Origin: Acinetobacter modestus
Lineage (GTDB): Bacteria; Pseudomonadota; Gammaproteobacteria; Pseudomonadales; Moraxellaceae
Direction: 5' to 3'
Assembly (NCBI RefSeq): GCF_014636095.1
Contig: NZ_BMDV01000008.1
Coordinates: 35,340-99,339, forward strand
Length of the DNA: 64,000 bases
In this document: positions 26,741-35,856 of the stretch, piece by piece
Layout: each line of letters opens with the position of its first letter
How positions within the stretch are numbered: position 1 is the first letter of the stretch
Translations under genes and position numbers: made by a program
Notes under the pieces: generated by a model
The model's input: only the letters and a program-made list of their open reading frames with translations
Databases searched by the model: none
What the model was told of the DNA's origin: nothing

Positions 26741-28063
26741 TTAATGCCGATGAGTGATGTTTTCAGTCTCAAAAGTCACATCTCTTTGAAACTCAGGATA
26801 AGATAACTCCGCATGTTCAGTGTAGTCCAAACCACGTTGTTCATGCTGTTGTGAAACTCGCAAACCACCTAAGAGCTTATCAAGTAATTTAAACATAATA
26901 AAAGATGCACCAAATCCCCAAATCAATGCAGCCCCCACACCTAAGGCCTGAACAAGAATAATATCTAAATTAAATAGTGCTTTTTCAAAGAAAATACCTG
27001 CGGCTAATGTCCCCCATGCACCACAAACACCATGAACAGTCACAGCATCCACAACATCATCTAATTGCATCTTTTCTATAAATTGTGGAACAAAGGTAAT
27101 TAATAATCCCGCGATTGCCCCTGTGATAATCGCAAACGGCGGTGACATTGTGGCACATCCTGCCGTAATTGCGACTAGGCCTGCTAATGAAGCATTAATC
27201 GTATGACGCATCAAGACTGCTTTTGATTGAAGCAGTGCAAGAATCATGTAAGTTGAAGCTGCAGCACACGCAGCAAGATGTGTATTCAGTGCAATACGCC
27301 CAATACTAACACTGGCTGCAACGGTTGAAGCGGCATTAAAACCAAACCAAGCAAACCACAAAATAAAGCCCCCTAATGCAACGAGAGGTAAGTTATGTCC
27401 TGCTAAAAAATGGCTTTGCCCTTTGCGACCAAATCGACCTAAACGTGGTCCTAACACGATAATGCCTGCCAGTGCCACCCAACCACCAATTGAATGCACG
27501 ACTGTTGAACCTGCAAAATCAATAAAACCTAGAGCTTTTAACCAACCATCTCCACCAAACAATCCTCCCCAAGCCCAACTTCCAAATATCGGATAAATCA
27601 CGCCACTGACAAAGATTGCACTCACCACATAGGCAACAAAATGTATTCGTTCTGCCATCGCACCACTTGCAATCGTGGTTGCTGTTGCTGCAAACATCAT
27701 TTGGAAAAATAATAAATTCCAATGCCAGTCATCTAATTGACTCGGCATAAAATATCCCCACCCTATCCAGCCTGTTTGATTTAAACCGAACATCAACCCA
27801 AAACCAAATAGCCAGAAAATGATGCCACCTATACAGGTATCCATATAATTTTTCATAAGAACATTAACGGTATTCTTACTACGAACAGATCCACTTTCAA
27901 TTAAAGCAAATCCTGCTTGCATAAAGAAAACTAAAATTCCACCAACAACCACCCACACGCTATCCAAGGAAAGGCGAATTTCTTGAATATTAGGTGCAGT
28001 TTCGGCAAAAGTAGCGGAAGAGAGAAACAACAGAAATGGCAAAATCAATACGACATTTTTCAT
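26741..28063 (-). CDS. amt: Ammonium transporter Amt
   Basis: Inner-membrane NH3/NH4+ channel of 440 residues. An N-terminal signal peptide (cut near FAE) is followed by about 11 transmembrane segments. The twin pore histidines appear in GSTVVHSIGG and AVTVHGVCGAWG, and the phenylalanine gate region in ASGAMAERIHF. A cytosolic C-terminal tail of about 50 residues follows. A sigma-54 promoter lies just upstream, so expression should respond to nitrogen limitation through NtrC. No PII gene is adjacent. Confidence 0.95.
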   Translation of the reverse strand: MKNVVLILPFLLFLSSATFAETAPNIQEIRLSLDSVWVVVGGILVFFMQAGFALIESGSVRSKNTVNVLMKNYMDTCIGGIIFWLFGFGLMFGLNQTGWIGWGYFMPSQLDDWHWNLLFFQMMFAATATTIASGAMAERIHFVAYVVSAIFVSGVIYPIFGSWAWGGLFGGDGWLKALGFIDFAGSTVVHSIGGWVALAGIIVLGPRLGRFGRKGQSHFLAGHNLPLVALGGFILWFAWFGFNAASTVAASVSIGRIALNTHLAACAAASTYMILALLQSKAVLMRHTINASLAGLVAITAGCATMSPPFAIITGAIAGLLITFVPQFIEKMQLDDVVDAVTVHGVCGAWGTLAAGIFFEKALFNLDIILVQALGVGAALIWGFGASFIMFKLLDKLLGGLRVSQQHEQRGLDYTEHAELSYPEFQRDVTFETENITHRH

Positions 28064-28094
28064 ATAATTCCCCTAAAAAGAACAAGAAATTAAA

Positions 28095-28110
28095 TGCAAA
28101 GAGAATGCCA
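28095..28110 (-). promoter_or_regulatory. Sigma-54 (RpoN) promoter for amt
   Basis: Read leftward, TGGCATTCTCTTTGCA matches the -24/-12 consensus with GG and GC separated by exactly 10 nt. It gives a 5' leader of about 20 nt before the amt ATG at 28063. No clear NtrC dyad was found further upstream. Confidence 0.75.
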
Positions 28111-28243
28111 AAACAAACTTCATTTATTCAAAAAATTTATTGGTTTATATTTATCTATCATAAAAAAGCGATTTAACATTCATATTGATGATTAAAGTTT
28201 TTTACTCAAAGTACAAAGATGAGCTATTGGTAATTTTAAAAAA

Positions 28244-28263
28244 TTGACATGACAAATTGTCAA
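28244..28263. promoter_or_regulatory. Operator-like inverted repeat upstream of the SDR gene
   Basis: TTGACA and TGTCAA flank the perfect 13-bp palindrome TGACAAATTGTCA (28250-28262), about 60 bp before the SDR start. TATAAC at 28275 could be a -10 hexamer. A dyad of this size fits a TetR-type repressor, but no regulator gene is adjacent. Confidence 0.45.
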
Positions 28264-28325
28264 ATTTAACGCACTATAACACCACCTTAGAACTCGGTTA
28301 ATAAAAAGTATCACAGGAGTAACAC

Positions 28326-29147
28326 ATGAAGGTCTTGATTACAGGTGCAAATACAGGAATTGGCTTTGCTACAGCGGAGCAATTGGTCAAACAAGGACAG
28401 CATGTCATTCTTGCCTGCCGCAATCCTCAAAAAGCACAAGCTGCACAAGAAAAATTACGTAAACTTGATCAAGCACAAGTAGACTTAGTTTCACTTGATT
28501 TAAATAGTCTTGAACAAACCCGAAAAGCGGCAGATCAAATCGCCGATCAATATGGCAATCTAGATGTTTTAATCAACAATGCTGGTCTTTTTGCCAAAAC
28601 CAAGCAACTCACTGCTGATGGATTTGAACAACAATTTGGGGTGAATTATTTAGGACATTTTCTTTTAACTCAAAAATTACTCCCAGTTCTAGAAAAAGCA
28701 CCTAAAGCCCGAATCGTACACCTTGCTTCAATTGCACATTGGGCAGGTTCAATCAAACCAAATAAATTTCGTGCTGAGGGTTTTTATAATCCACTGTTTT
28801 ATTATGGCCAGTCTAAACTTGCAAATCTATTATTCAGTAATGCACTAGCAGAAAGAATGGCAAACAGCACAATTACCAATAATGCTTTACATCCAGGCGG
28901 TGTTGCATCAGATATCTATAGAGAACTCCCTAAACCAGTATATGAAGTCATGAAAATTGGTTTAGTGCCAACCTCGGTTCCTGCAAAGTTGATTACACAA
29001 ATGGCGACTGGAGATGAGTGGGCAAAGCGTAATGGAGAATATGTCAGTGCTCATATGCCAGATTGGAAATCACCACATGCTAAAAACCAACAGCTTGCAC
29101 GCGATCTTTATACTCAGTCTATGGATCTGGTAGAAAAATATCTTTAA
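28326..29147 (+). CDS. Short-chain dehydrogenase (retinol-dehydrogenase-like SDR)
   Basis: 273 residues. GANTGIGFATAEQL binds NAD(P), NNAG follows, and the catalytic YGQSK comes after HLASIAHW. The extended loop before the active-site tyrosine is typical of the retinol dehydrogenase/WWOX-like group. Physiological substrate unknown. CAGGAG precedes the ATG. It is a single gene between two terminators, with a possible repressor site upstream. Confidence 0.85.
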   Translation: MKVLITGANTGIGFATAEQLVKQGQHVILACRNPQKAQAAQEKLRKLDQAQVDLVSLDLNSLEQTRKAADQIADQYGNLDVLINNAGLFAKTKQLTADGFEQQFGVNYLGHFLLTQKLLPVLEKAPKARIVHLASIAHWAGSIKPNKFRAEGFYNPLFYYGQSKLANLLFSNALAERMANSTITNNALHPGGVASDIYRELPKPVYEVMKIGLVPTSVPAKLITQMATGDEWAKRNGEYVSAHMPDWKSPHAKNQQLARDLYTQSMDLVEKYL

Positions 29148-29160
29148 TTAAATCGAAAAT

Positions 29161-29186
29161 AAAAAAGCCACCCGAGGGTGGCTTTT
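29161..29186. terminator. Bidirectional terminator between SDR and pntB
   Basis: AAAAGCCACCC and GGGTGGCTTTT pair with only a 2-nt spacer, and A/T runs lie at both ends. It serves the convergent SDR and pnt transcripts. Confidence 0.92.
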
Positions 29187-29206
29187 ACAATCTTAATGAG
29201 GTCAGA

Positions 29207-30661
29207 TTAGTGACCACCACCATTAATTGCTTTCGTCATATCTTCCACAACTTTCTTCGCATCACCGAAGATCATCATCGTTTTTTCGTTATAGAACAAG
29301 TCATTGTCTAAGCCAGCATAACCTGTTGCCATAGAACGCTTGATCACCATGATGGTACGTGCTTTATGCGCTTCAAGGATCGGCATACCATAGATTGGTG
29401 ATGTCGGATCGTCTTTCGCCGCAGGGTTAACTACGTCATTCGCACCAATCACAAGTACTACGTCTGTTGCAGGGAAGTCTGAGTTAATCTCATCCATCTC
29501 TAAGATGTCTTCATATGCAACATCAGCTTCAGCAAGTAATACGTTCATATGACCAGGCATACGCCCAGCAACTGGGTGAATCGCGAAGCGAACTTTTACG
29601 CCTTGCTCTTTCAAAATTTCACACAATTCTTTTACAGCATTCTGTGCACGACCTTGCGCCATACCATAACCAGGTACGATCACAACGCTGTCTGCATTTG
29701 ACATCAGGAAGCCTGCGTCATCTGCTGAACCAGAACGGTGATTACGTTGAACTTGCTCACCTTTATCTGCTGATGCAACTGCTGCACCACCCATTGCACC
29801 ACCAAACAAGACGTTGATGATTGAACGGTTCATCGCCTTACACATGATGTAAGAAAGAATCGCACCAGAAGAACCTACAAGCGAACCCGCAACGATCAAC
29901 ATATTGTTTTCAAGTGTGAAACCAATACCTGCCGCAGCCCAACCAGAGAATGAGTTCAAGAGTGATACTACAACTGGCATATCACCACCACCTACTGGCG
30001 CAATCCATACCCAGCCAAATGCAAGTGCAAGTGCTGTCATTGCCCAGAATGCAGTCATGTTACCCGTAGTGAAGAAGTAGAAACCACATGCAAGCATCGC
30101 AATAAAGATTGTTGCTTGAACTGGTTTAACCCATGCACCAGAAATTGTTTTTGCCCATTTCTTCGCAGCCAATTTACCGTAAGCAAATACCGACGCAGTA
30201 AATGTAATCGCACCAACGAAACAACCAACAAACAATTCGAATAAATGAACTGGACTCATATGTGCGTGTTGAACACCAGCAGCAGTTAAAGCAGCTTCAT
30301 TTTGTTCAAATAATACATTGAGTTGGTTGTTGTGCAGAATCGCAGCAATCGCAATTAATACCGCAGCCAAACCAACGAGAGAGTGCATTAATGCAACCGT
30401 CTCTGGCATTTGCGTCATTGGAACTGTTTTCGCACGTGCGATACCAACAACAGCACCCAATACCATTGCACCGCCAATCATCCAAACTACTGGATGCTCA
30501 GCAACAAAGAAGGTTGTTACTACAGCAATCGCCATTGCGATCATACCGTAGCGGTTACCTGCAATTGCAGTCTTAGGGCCAGACAAGCCACGTAAAGTTA
30601 AGATAAAGAGGACAGCACCAATCAGGTAGAACCAATCCGCATAGTCTCGAATAAATTCCAT
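29207..30661 (-). CDS. pntB: Proton-translocating NAD(P) transhydrogenase, beta subunit
   Basis: 484 residues: about nine transmembrane segments in the first 290 residues, then the soluble NADP(H)-binding domain III with PGYGMAQGRAQ, KVRFAIHPVAGRMPGHMNVLLAEA, GANDVVNPAA and KRSMATGYAG. It uses the proton gradient to make NADPH from NADH. It is 3 bp after the small alpha subunit gene, the third gene of the operon. Confidence 0.96.
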   Translation of the reverse strand: MEFIRDYADWFYLIGAVLFILTLRGLSGPKTAIAGNRYGMIAMAIAVVTTFFVAEHPVVWMIGGAMVLGAVVGIARAKTVPMTQMPETVALMHSLVGLAAVLIAIAAILHNNQLNVLFEQNEAALTAAGVQHAHMSPVHLFELFVGCFVGAITFTASVFAYGKLAAKKWAKTISGAWVKPVQATIFIAMLACGFYFFTTGNMTAFWAMTALALAFGWVWIAPVGGGDMPVVVSLLNSFSGWAAAGIGFTLENNMLIVAGSLVGSSGAILSYIMCKAMNRSIINVLFGGAMGGAAVASADKGEQVQRNHRSGSADDAGFLMSNADSVVIVPGYGMAQGRAQNAVKELCEILKEQGVKVRFAIHPVAGRMPGHMNVLLAEADVAYEDILEMDEINSDFPATDVVLVIGANDVVNPAAKDDPTSPIYGMPILEAHKARTIMVIKRSMATGYAGLDNDLFYNEKTMMIFGDAKKVVEDMTKAINGGGH

Positions 30662-30664
30662 TGC

Positions 30665-30988
30665 TTAGCCCTCTTTTTTCTTTTGCTTCGGCTTGAACAT
30701 TTCAAGCATACGAGCAGTTACAGCAAAGCCACCAAAAATGTTGATACTTGCCAAGAACACAGCAACAGCACCTAAGATGCTTACAACATTTACACTTTGG
30801 AATGCTACATTGGCATCAACACCAATTGCAGGCATACCTACAGTCTGGATCATCGCTCCAACCACAATAATTGAAGACAACGCATTCGTTACTGCCATTA
30901 ATGGTGTATGTAACGCTGGCGTTACACCCCACACCACGTAATAACCTACGAAGATGGCAAGGACGAAAATTGTAATCGTTTCAACCAT
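30665..30988 (-). CDS. Transhydrogenase alpha subunit 2 (membrane part)
   Basis: 107 residues with three to four transmembrane helices ([31 protein letters not shown] and following). It corresponds to the C-terminal membrane part of E. coli PntA. As a separate gene it gives the three-polypeptide enzyme known from Rhodospirillum and Acinetobacter. It lies 11 bp after the pntA1 stop. Confidence 0.93.
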   Translation of the reverse strand: MVETITIFVLAIFVGYYVVWGVTPALHTPLMAVTNALSSIIVVGAMIQTVGMPAIGVDANVAFQSVNVVSILGAVAVFLASINIFGGFAVTARMLEMFKPKQKKKEG

Positions 30989-30999
30989 GAGAACTCTCC

Positions 31000-32127
31000 T
31001 TAACCGCGCTTGAGCAGTACTTGACCGCCATGAGTCACGAGTAACGCTTTTTGGATTTCTTCTTCTGGATTAATCGCAAAGTTTTTGTCTTTGTCGAATA
31101 ATGTTTCAAGGAAGTTAAAAACGTTACGTGCATACAATGCAGATGCTTCAGTTGCAACTGTGCCTGGAATGTTTGGAATACCCAAAATTTTCACACCATT
31201 TTCAGTAACAACAGTTTCGCCTTCTTTAGAACCTTCAACGTTACCACCCGTTTCAACTGCCATATCTAAAATGACAGAACCCGGTTTCATTTTGGCAACA
31301 GTTTCAGCTTTGATCAGACGCGGAGCATTACGACCCGGAATCAATGCAGTCGTGATTACGATGTCAGCATTTGATACAGCTTTATCTACAATCGCAGCTT
31401 GATCTTTGATGTATTGCTCACCCGGCTGCCAACCATAACCGCTTTTCGCAGCTTCAGCAGCACGTTGTTTTTCTTCGTCTGACATTGGTACGTCTAACCA
31501 TTTACCACCTAAAGACTCAACTTGTTCTTTAGCAGTTGGACGTAAGTCAGTTGCTTCTACAACTGCACCTAAACGTTTTGCAGTCGCAATCGCTTGAAGA
31601 CCAGCAACACCAACACCCATGATCACGACACGCGCAGGTTTTACGGTACCCGCAGCAGTCATTAACATTGGGAACATACGTTGATATTCAGCCGCAGCTA
31701 ACAATACAGATTTATAACCAGCCAAGTTTGCTTGAGAAGAAAGTACGTCCATGTTTTGTGCGCGTGAAAGCGTACGAGGAAGTAACTCTAAAGCAAAAGC
31801 AGACACTTGCTGAGTAGCAAACTGGTCTAGTTCTGGATTGCGGTAAGGGTCAAACATAGCTACTACAGTTGTATTCGCCGCAAGTTTTTGAATTTCGTCA
31901 CCGCTAGGAGCACGTACCTTCAAAATAATTTGGCTGCCTGTATAAGCATCGTCCGTAATAGTTGCGCCAACTTGTTCATAAGCACTGTCAATATAGGCTG
32001 CTTTAACACCAGCGCCACGTTGAATGACAATGCTATGACCTGCGTTAATCAACTTCTTAACTGTTTCTGGTGTTGCCGCTACACGACTTTCACCTGCAAC
32101 AGTTTCGGTTGGGATTCCGATCTGCAT
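31000..32127 (-). CDS. pntA: Transhydrogenase alpha subunit 1 (NAD(H)-binding domain I)
   Basis: 375 residues, soluble, related to alanine dehydrogenase. [12 protein letters not shown] is at the N-terminus, the Rossmann motif [18 protein letters not shown] binds NAD, and [10 protein letters not shown] and [11 protein letters not shown] follow. It lacks the membrane helices found at the C-terminus of fused PntA; these are in the next gene. GAGGAA precedes the ATG at 32127. The promoter must lie in the long gap upstream. Confidence 0.95.
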   Translation of the reverse strand: MQIGIPTETVAGESRVAATPETVKKLINAGHSIVIQRGAGVKAAYIDSAYEQVGATITDDAYTGSQIILKVRAPSGDEIQKLAANTTVVAMFDPYRNPELDQFATQQVSAFALELLPRTLSRAQNMDVLSSQANLAGYKSVLLAAAEYQRMFPMLMTAAGTVKPARVVIMGVGVAGLQAIATAKRLGAVVEATDLRPTAKEQVESLGGKWLDVPMSDEEKQRAAEAAKSGYGWQPGEQYIKDQAAIVDKAVSNADIVITTALIPGRNAPRLIKAETVAKMKPGSVILDMAVETGGNVEGSKEGETVVTENGVKILGIPNIPGTVATEASALYARNVFNFLETLFDKDKNFAINPEEEIQKALLVTHGGQVLLKRG

Positions 32128-32824
32128 GAGCGTTCCTCAAGCTAGTTTTTCTTAAGTAAACATCGCGAGTAGCAATGTTTCCCCCAGGAGTATTCTTTGT
32201 TGAATTTTGGATTCTAATGGAACTTTTTTAAAATTCCACCCAATATTTATTTAATAAATACCTATATTTTGAACTGATGATTCAGATTAATGTTTACAAC
32301 TTGTATAATCAGCATGTTTGCCTGCTTATAAGTAAAAACACTTTATCTTTATATACTATATGAGTAAGTCTGATTATTTAGACAAACTCACCAGCTCACT
32401 GTCTTTTTCAGTCATCAACTACTGATAAAAAAGTAAGGTACAAATAACAAATCAGGGCTTTGTTGCATCAATGACTCATAATCAATACAAATTACTTATC
32501 TGGTTTAGATATTGAACGTATTGTGATTTATAAATCATCCGAATCTGCATCATAATCATGCAATTAATTGGTGGGATTGGCTTCTTAGAACATTTATAGC
32601 GTTTTTAGAGCGACTTCGATCAATTTTTTACAGATAAAATCATCGATTAGCAAAGACTAAGCAAATCATTCAAAATGATCCAAAGATGCGAATAGCGATT
32701 AATGAAGATAATTATCAAAAATAAATGTAAAAATTTTAAATGGCATTTTTTCAAGTGATATTTGTATGATTTTGTCTAATCAAATCTTAAAAATTGCACA
32801 AAATTAGTGCAATAAAATCATCTT
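32128..32824. other. 697-bp AT-rich gap between pnt operon and soxR
   Basis: No intact gene is seen. The segment nearest pntA must carry the pnt promoter. At 32455-32470, GGGCTTTGTTGCATCA resembles the terminal repeat of some IS families. The following 250 bp contain broken coding-like stretches: in one frame at about 32560-32630 a run with NWWDWLLRTF, later KTKQIIQNDPK, interrupted by stops. This looks like a decayed gene or an insertion-sequence remnant. No matching second terminal repeat was found. Confidence 0.35.
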
Positions 32825-33310
32825 TTAAAATTCTGACTCATTTTTGTGATTCAATAAAAATAAAAATTCTTGAAAATGTGCACCCATTGCCTCCTCTGCA
32901 AGACAATCTTCAGGATTTCGCAAAGGACATTGCTCCAAAGACAAACAACCACAACCGATACATTGATCCAATTGTTGGCGTAACTGCAACAACATCATGA
33001 TTTGCTGATCCAATTGCCCTTGCCACTCTTGTGACATGATTTGCCAATCTTTTTTCGTAGCCACTTGTTGCTTTGGTAAAATACTCAACGTTTGTTTTAT
33101 TTGTTTTAAACTGATCCCAACCTGTTGAGCCGCTTTTATAATTGCAATTCGCCTAAGCATCGCACGCTGATATCTACGCTGATTCCCCTCCGTTCTAGTA
33201 CTCCAAATCAAATCTTTTTCTTCATAAAAACGAATCGTTGGAACACTTACGCCGCTACGTTTTGCAAGTTCTCCGATGCTAAGCCATGTTTCTGGCGAAT
33301 ATTTCTTCAA
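32825..33310 (-). CDS. soxR: Redox-sensing MerR-family regulator SoxR
   Basis: 161 residues. The N-terminal winged helix (LSIGELAKRSGVSVPTIRFYEEKDLI) binds DNA, a dimerisation helix follows, and the [2Fe-2S] cluster motif CIGCGCLSLEQC supplies four cysteines with SoxR spacing. SoxR is activated by redox-cycling compounds that oxidise the cluster. It is divergent from ridA-MFS, with a SoxR box between them. No soxS gene is adjacent, as is usual outside enterobacteria. Confidence 0.95.
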   Translation of the reverse strand: MKKYSPETWLSIGELAKRSGVSVPTIRFYEEKDLIWSTRTEGNQRRYQRAMLRRIAIIKAAQQVGISLKQIKQTLSILPKQQVATKKDWQIMSQEWQGQLDQQIMMLLQLRQQLDQCIGCGCLSLEQCPLRNPEDCLAEEAMGAHFQEFLFLLNHKNESEF

Positions 33311-33317
33311 AATTTTA

Positions 33318-33348
33318 TTGACCTCTAGTTAACTTGAGCTTTGATACT
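33318..33348 (+). promoter_or_regulatory. SoxR-dependent promoter with SoxR box
   Basis: -35 TTGACC (33318-33323), a 19-bp spacer, and -10 GATACT (33343-33348). The imperfect dyad CCTCTAGTTAACTTGAGC (33322-33339) fills the spacer. This matches the E. coli soxS promoter layout, where the box is CCTCAAGTTAACTTGAGG in a 19-bp spacer. It reads toward ridA, whose ATG is about 25 nt downstream of the expected start site. Confidence 0.88.
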
Positions 33349-33381
33349 AGCACATATCAGATTTTATGAAGATGTACAGTA

Positions 33382-33801
33382 ATGAATAAAATAAATACTC
33401 AAGCCTTTGAAATAATTAATCCTGATACGCTCTATCATCCTAAACGCAATGGATATAGTCATATTGCTGTTGTGAAACCGAATATGCGAATTATTCATCT
33501 AGCGGGGCAAGGTGGAGAAAATAAAAATGGTGAACTTTCACCTTTTTTTGACCAACAGGTACAACAAGTCTTCTATAATATTCAACAGGCTTTAGCCTCA
33601 GTTCAAGCAACGCTTTCAGATATTGCCGTGTTACGTGTTCTGATTGTTGATCATGACGCTCAGAAACATCAGCTGGTGATTAAAACAATAGTGGATCTTT
33701 GGAAAACTCATGAATTCCCTGTTTGTACACTTATTCCAGTCACAGGCTTAGCATTACCAGAAATGCAAATTGAAATCGAAGCGACTGCGTATACTGCCTA
33801 A
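33382..33801 (+). CDS. RidA/YjgF-family protein
   Basis: 139 residues of the RidA superfamily (HLAGQGGENKNGEL, QVQQVFYNIQQALASVQATLSDIAVLRVLI, IEIEATAYT). Canonical RidA deaminates reactive enamine/imine intermediates from PLP enzymes and has a conserved Arg105. Here the region reads PVCTLIPVTGLALPEMQIEIEA with no Arg at the usual position, so this may be another subfamily. It is the first gene after the SoxR promoter and 20 bp before the MFS gene. Confidence 0.82.
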   Translation: MNKINTQAFEIINPDTLYHPKRNGYSHIAVVKPNMRIIHLAGQGGENKNGELSPFFDQQVQQVFYNIQQALASVQATLSDIAVLRVLIVDHDAQKHQLVIKTIVDLWKTHEFPVCTLIPVTGLALPEMQIEIEATAYTA

Positions 33802-33821
33802 GAATCAGAGAAGAGAATATT

Positions 33822-35021
33822 ATGTCAAACACCCAAAATATTAGTCAAAATAAAGCCTTACTCTGGTTTATGGCAGCAGCATGTGGTTTATGTGCAGGTG
33901 CAAACTATTATAGCCAACCCTTAATTCATTCCATTCAGCAATTTTTTGCAGTGACAGAGGGACAGGCAGCTCTGACTGTAACTTTTGCTCAGGTTTCTTA
34001 CGCGCTCGGTTTGCTCTTTATTGTTCCAATGGGCGATGTCGTTAATAAGACCAAATTTATTCCACTCTTAATGGCATTGTGTGCGGTAGGCTTATTTATT
34101 TGTGCTTTCTCTGTGAATCTACCAATGCTTTGGATTGGTACAATTTTAGTTGGACTATTTTCTGTCGCTGCTCAAGTTTTAATTCCACTCGCAACCATGA
34201 CTGTTGAACCAGAAAAAACAGGTGAAGTTGTTGGCTTTCTCATGAGTGGTTTATTGGTTGGTATTTTACTTTCCACAAGTCTTGCAGGGCTCTTTTCAAA
34301 TTTGTTTCATTGGAAAGTCATTTATGTGGTGAGTGGTATTTTAATGTTGATTTTGGCTTATGCACTCAAAAGTCGACTCCCATATGTTATGCGAATCAAA
34401 ATGGATTACAGACAAATTTTTGTCTCTATGGCTGAATTATTAAAACAAGAAAAACGTTTGCTATTACGTGCATTGACAGGTGCTTTTGCATTTGCAGCAG
34501 TCAGTATTTTGTACTCAACGATTGCGTTATTGCTCACAGCAGCACATCACCTTCCTGACCTTGTGATTGGAATGGTTAGCCTTGTCGGTATCTTCGGCGC
34601 ATTATCAACTCAATATATAGGTCGCTACGCTGACCAAGGTTATACCAAACAATTAACTTGGATCGGTTGTGGCTTGTTCATCCTCAGTTGGATTTGTTTC
34701 TATTTTGGACAAACTTTTCTATTCAGCTACATTCTTGGATTTGCCGTTATCCAATTGGCTTTAGCGCTTGTCCATACCAGTAATCAAAGTATTATTTTCC
34801 GCTTAAGACCTGATGCAAAATCTCGAATTAATGCTATATATATGACGGCGTATTTTACAGGTGGTGCTTGTGGCTCTGCACTTGGGATTTTTTCATGGAA
34901 CCATGGCGGTTGGACAATGACTTGCCTCGCTGGAATGAGTCTTGTTTTTGCCTGTATGCTTTTTAGTTTATTAGATAATTTCTTAATTTATAAAAATGAA
35001 AATACTGCAAATAATTGCTAG
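33822..35021 (+). CDS. Major facilitator superfamily transporter
   Basis: 399 residues with about 12 transmembrane segments, a first-half loop PMGDVVNKTKF (motif A-like) and a central cytoplasmic loop near 185-215. It resembles drug/arabinose-efflux-type MFS proteins. The likely cargo is a redox-active or toxic compound, because it is in the SoxR-controlled unit; that is inference. It follows ridA closely and is probably cotranscribed. Confidence 0.85.
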   Translation: MSNTQNISQNKALLWFMAAACGLCAGANYYSQPLIHSIQQFFAVTEGQAALTVTFAQVSYALGLLFIVPMGDVVNKTKFIPLLMALCAVGLFICAFSVNLPMLWIGTILVGLFSVAAQVLIPLATMTVEPEKTGEVVGFLMSGLLVGILLSTSLAGLFSNLFHWKVIYVVSGILMLILAYALKSRLPYVMRIKMDYRQIFVSMAELLKQEKRLLLRALTGAFAFAAVSILYSTIALLLTAAHHLPDLVIGMVSLVGIFGALSTQYIGRYADQGYTKQLTWIGCGLFILSWICFYFGQTFLFSYILGFAVIQLALALVHTSNQSIIFRLRPDAKSRINAIYMTAYFTGGACGSALGIFSWNHGGWTMTCLAGMSLVFACMLFSLLDNFLIYKNENTANNC

Positions 35022-35085
35022 GCTTCAAACTAAAATCACTTATCAATCAATGCATACTAACAATATCTTTGAGCTTCAAAAACGC

Positions 35086-35124
35086 ACCCCAAAACAATCA
35101 GCTTAATGCTCATTATTTTGGGGT
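35086..35124 (+). terminator. Hairpin after the MFS gene
   Basis: ACCCCAAAA pairs with TTTTGGGGT around a loop of about 21 nt. It is followed by a broken T-rich stretch (TACCATTTTATT). A weak terminator is plausible. Confidence 0.5.
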
Positions 35125-35177
35125 TACCATTTTATTAGCCAATATCACAGCTAACTACTTTTGAGAATCAATGACTT

Positions 35178-35732
35178 TTAATGATTCATAATAAAAAAGT
35201 ATTCACGGTAATATTTTAATTCAGCAATCGAATCACGAATATCGTCCATCGCCAAATGTGAAGCATTTTTCTTTAAACCACTCATAATCTCAGGTCTCCA
35301 GCGTTTCGCTAACTCTTTTACAGAAGACACGTCTAAATTACGGTAATGGAAAAATTGTTCTAACTCTGGCATTAAACGATGCAAGAAACGGCGATCTTGG
35401 CAAATTGAATTACCACACATCGGTGAAGATTTTGGATTGACCCATTTCTTTAAGAACTCAAGGGTTTGCTGCTCTACATCTTGCGCATTCAACTTGCTGC
35501 GACGTACACGTTCGATTAAACCAGATTGACCATGTTGCTTGGTATTCCACTCATCCATTGCATTCAAAATGAGATCTGATTGATGGACAGCTAAAACAGG
35601 CCCTTCAGCTAAAATATTAAGGTTGTCATCTGTAATAATTGTTGCAATTTCAATAATCTTGTCGTTATCAGTATCAAGACCTGTCATTTCAAGGTCAATC
35701 CAAATTAATCGTGTATCTGGGGTGCTGCTCAT
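35178..35732 (-). CDS. orn: Oligoribonuclease
   Basis: Degrades 2-5 nt RNAs, including pGpG from c-di-GMP turnover. About 184 residues with the DEDDh motifs: [19 protein letters not shown], and [11 protein letters not shown] with the catalytic His. The ATG at 35732 gives the usual length; the 14-residue extension to 35774 is unlike the family. It is divergent from rsgA, the same pairing as in Pseudomonas. Confidence 0.95.
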   Translation of the reverse strand: MSSTPDTRLIWIDLEMTGLDTDNDKIIEIATIITDDNLNILAEGPVLAVHQSDLILNAMDEWNTKQHGQSGLIERVRRSKLNAQDVEQQTLEFLKKWVNPKSSPMCGNSICQDRRFLHRLMPELEQFFHYRNLDVSSVKELAKRWRPEIMSGLKKNASHLAMDDIRDSIAELKYYREYFFIMNH

Positions 35733-35856
35733 AAATAGCGATTCTAAAGGGCTTAAAAACATCAATAATAGCAAATTAATTACATCTTGGCTGTAATTCT
35801 ATAGTGGCTTCATGCTATTTTTGCGGTCTTCAAAGTGTGGATTTTTTGGGACATGA

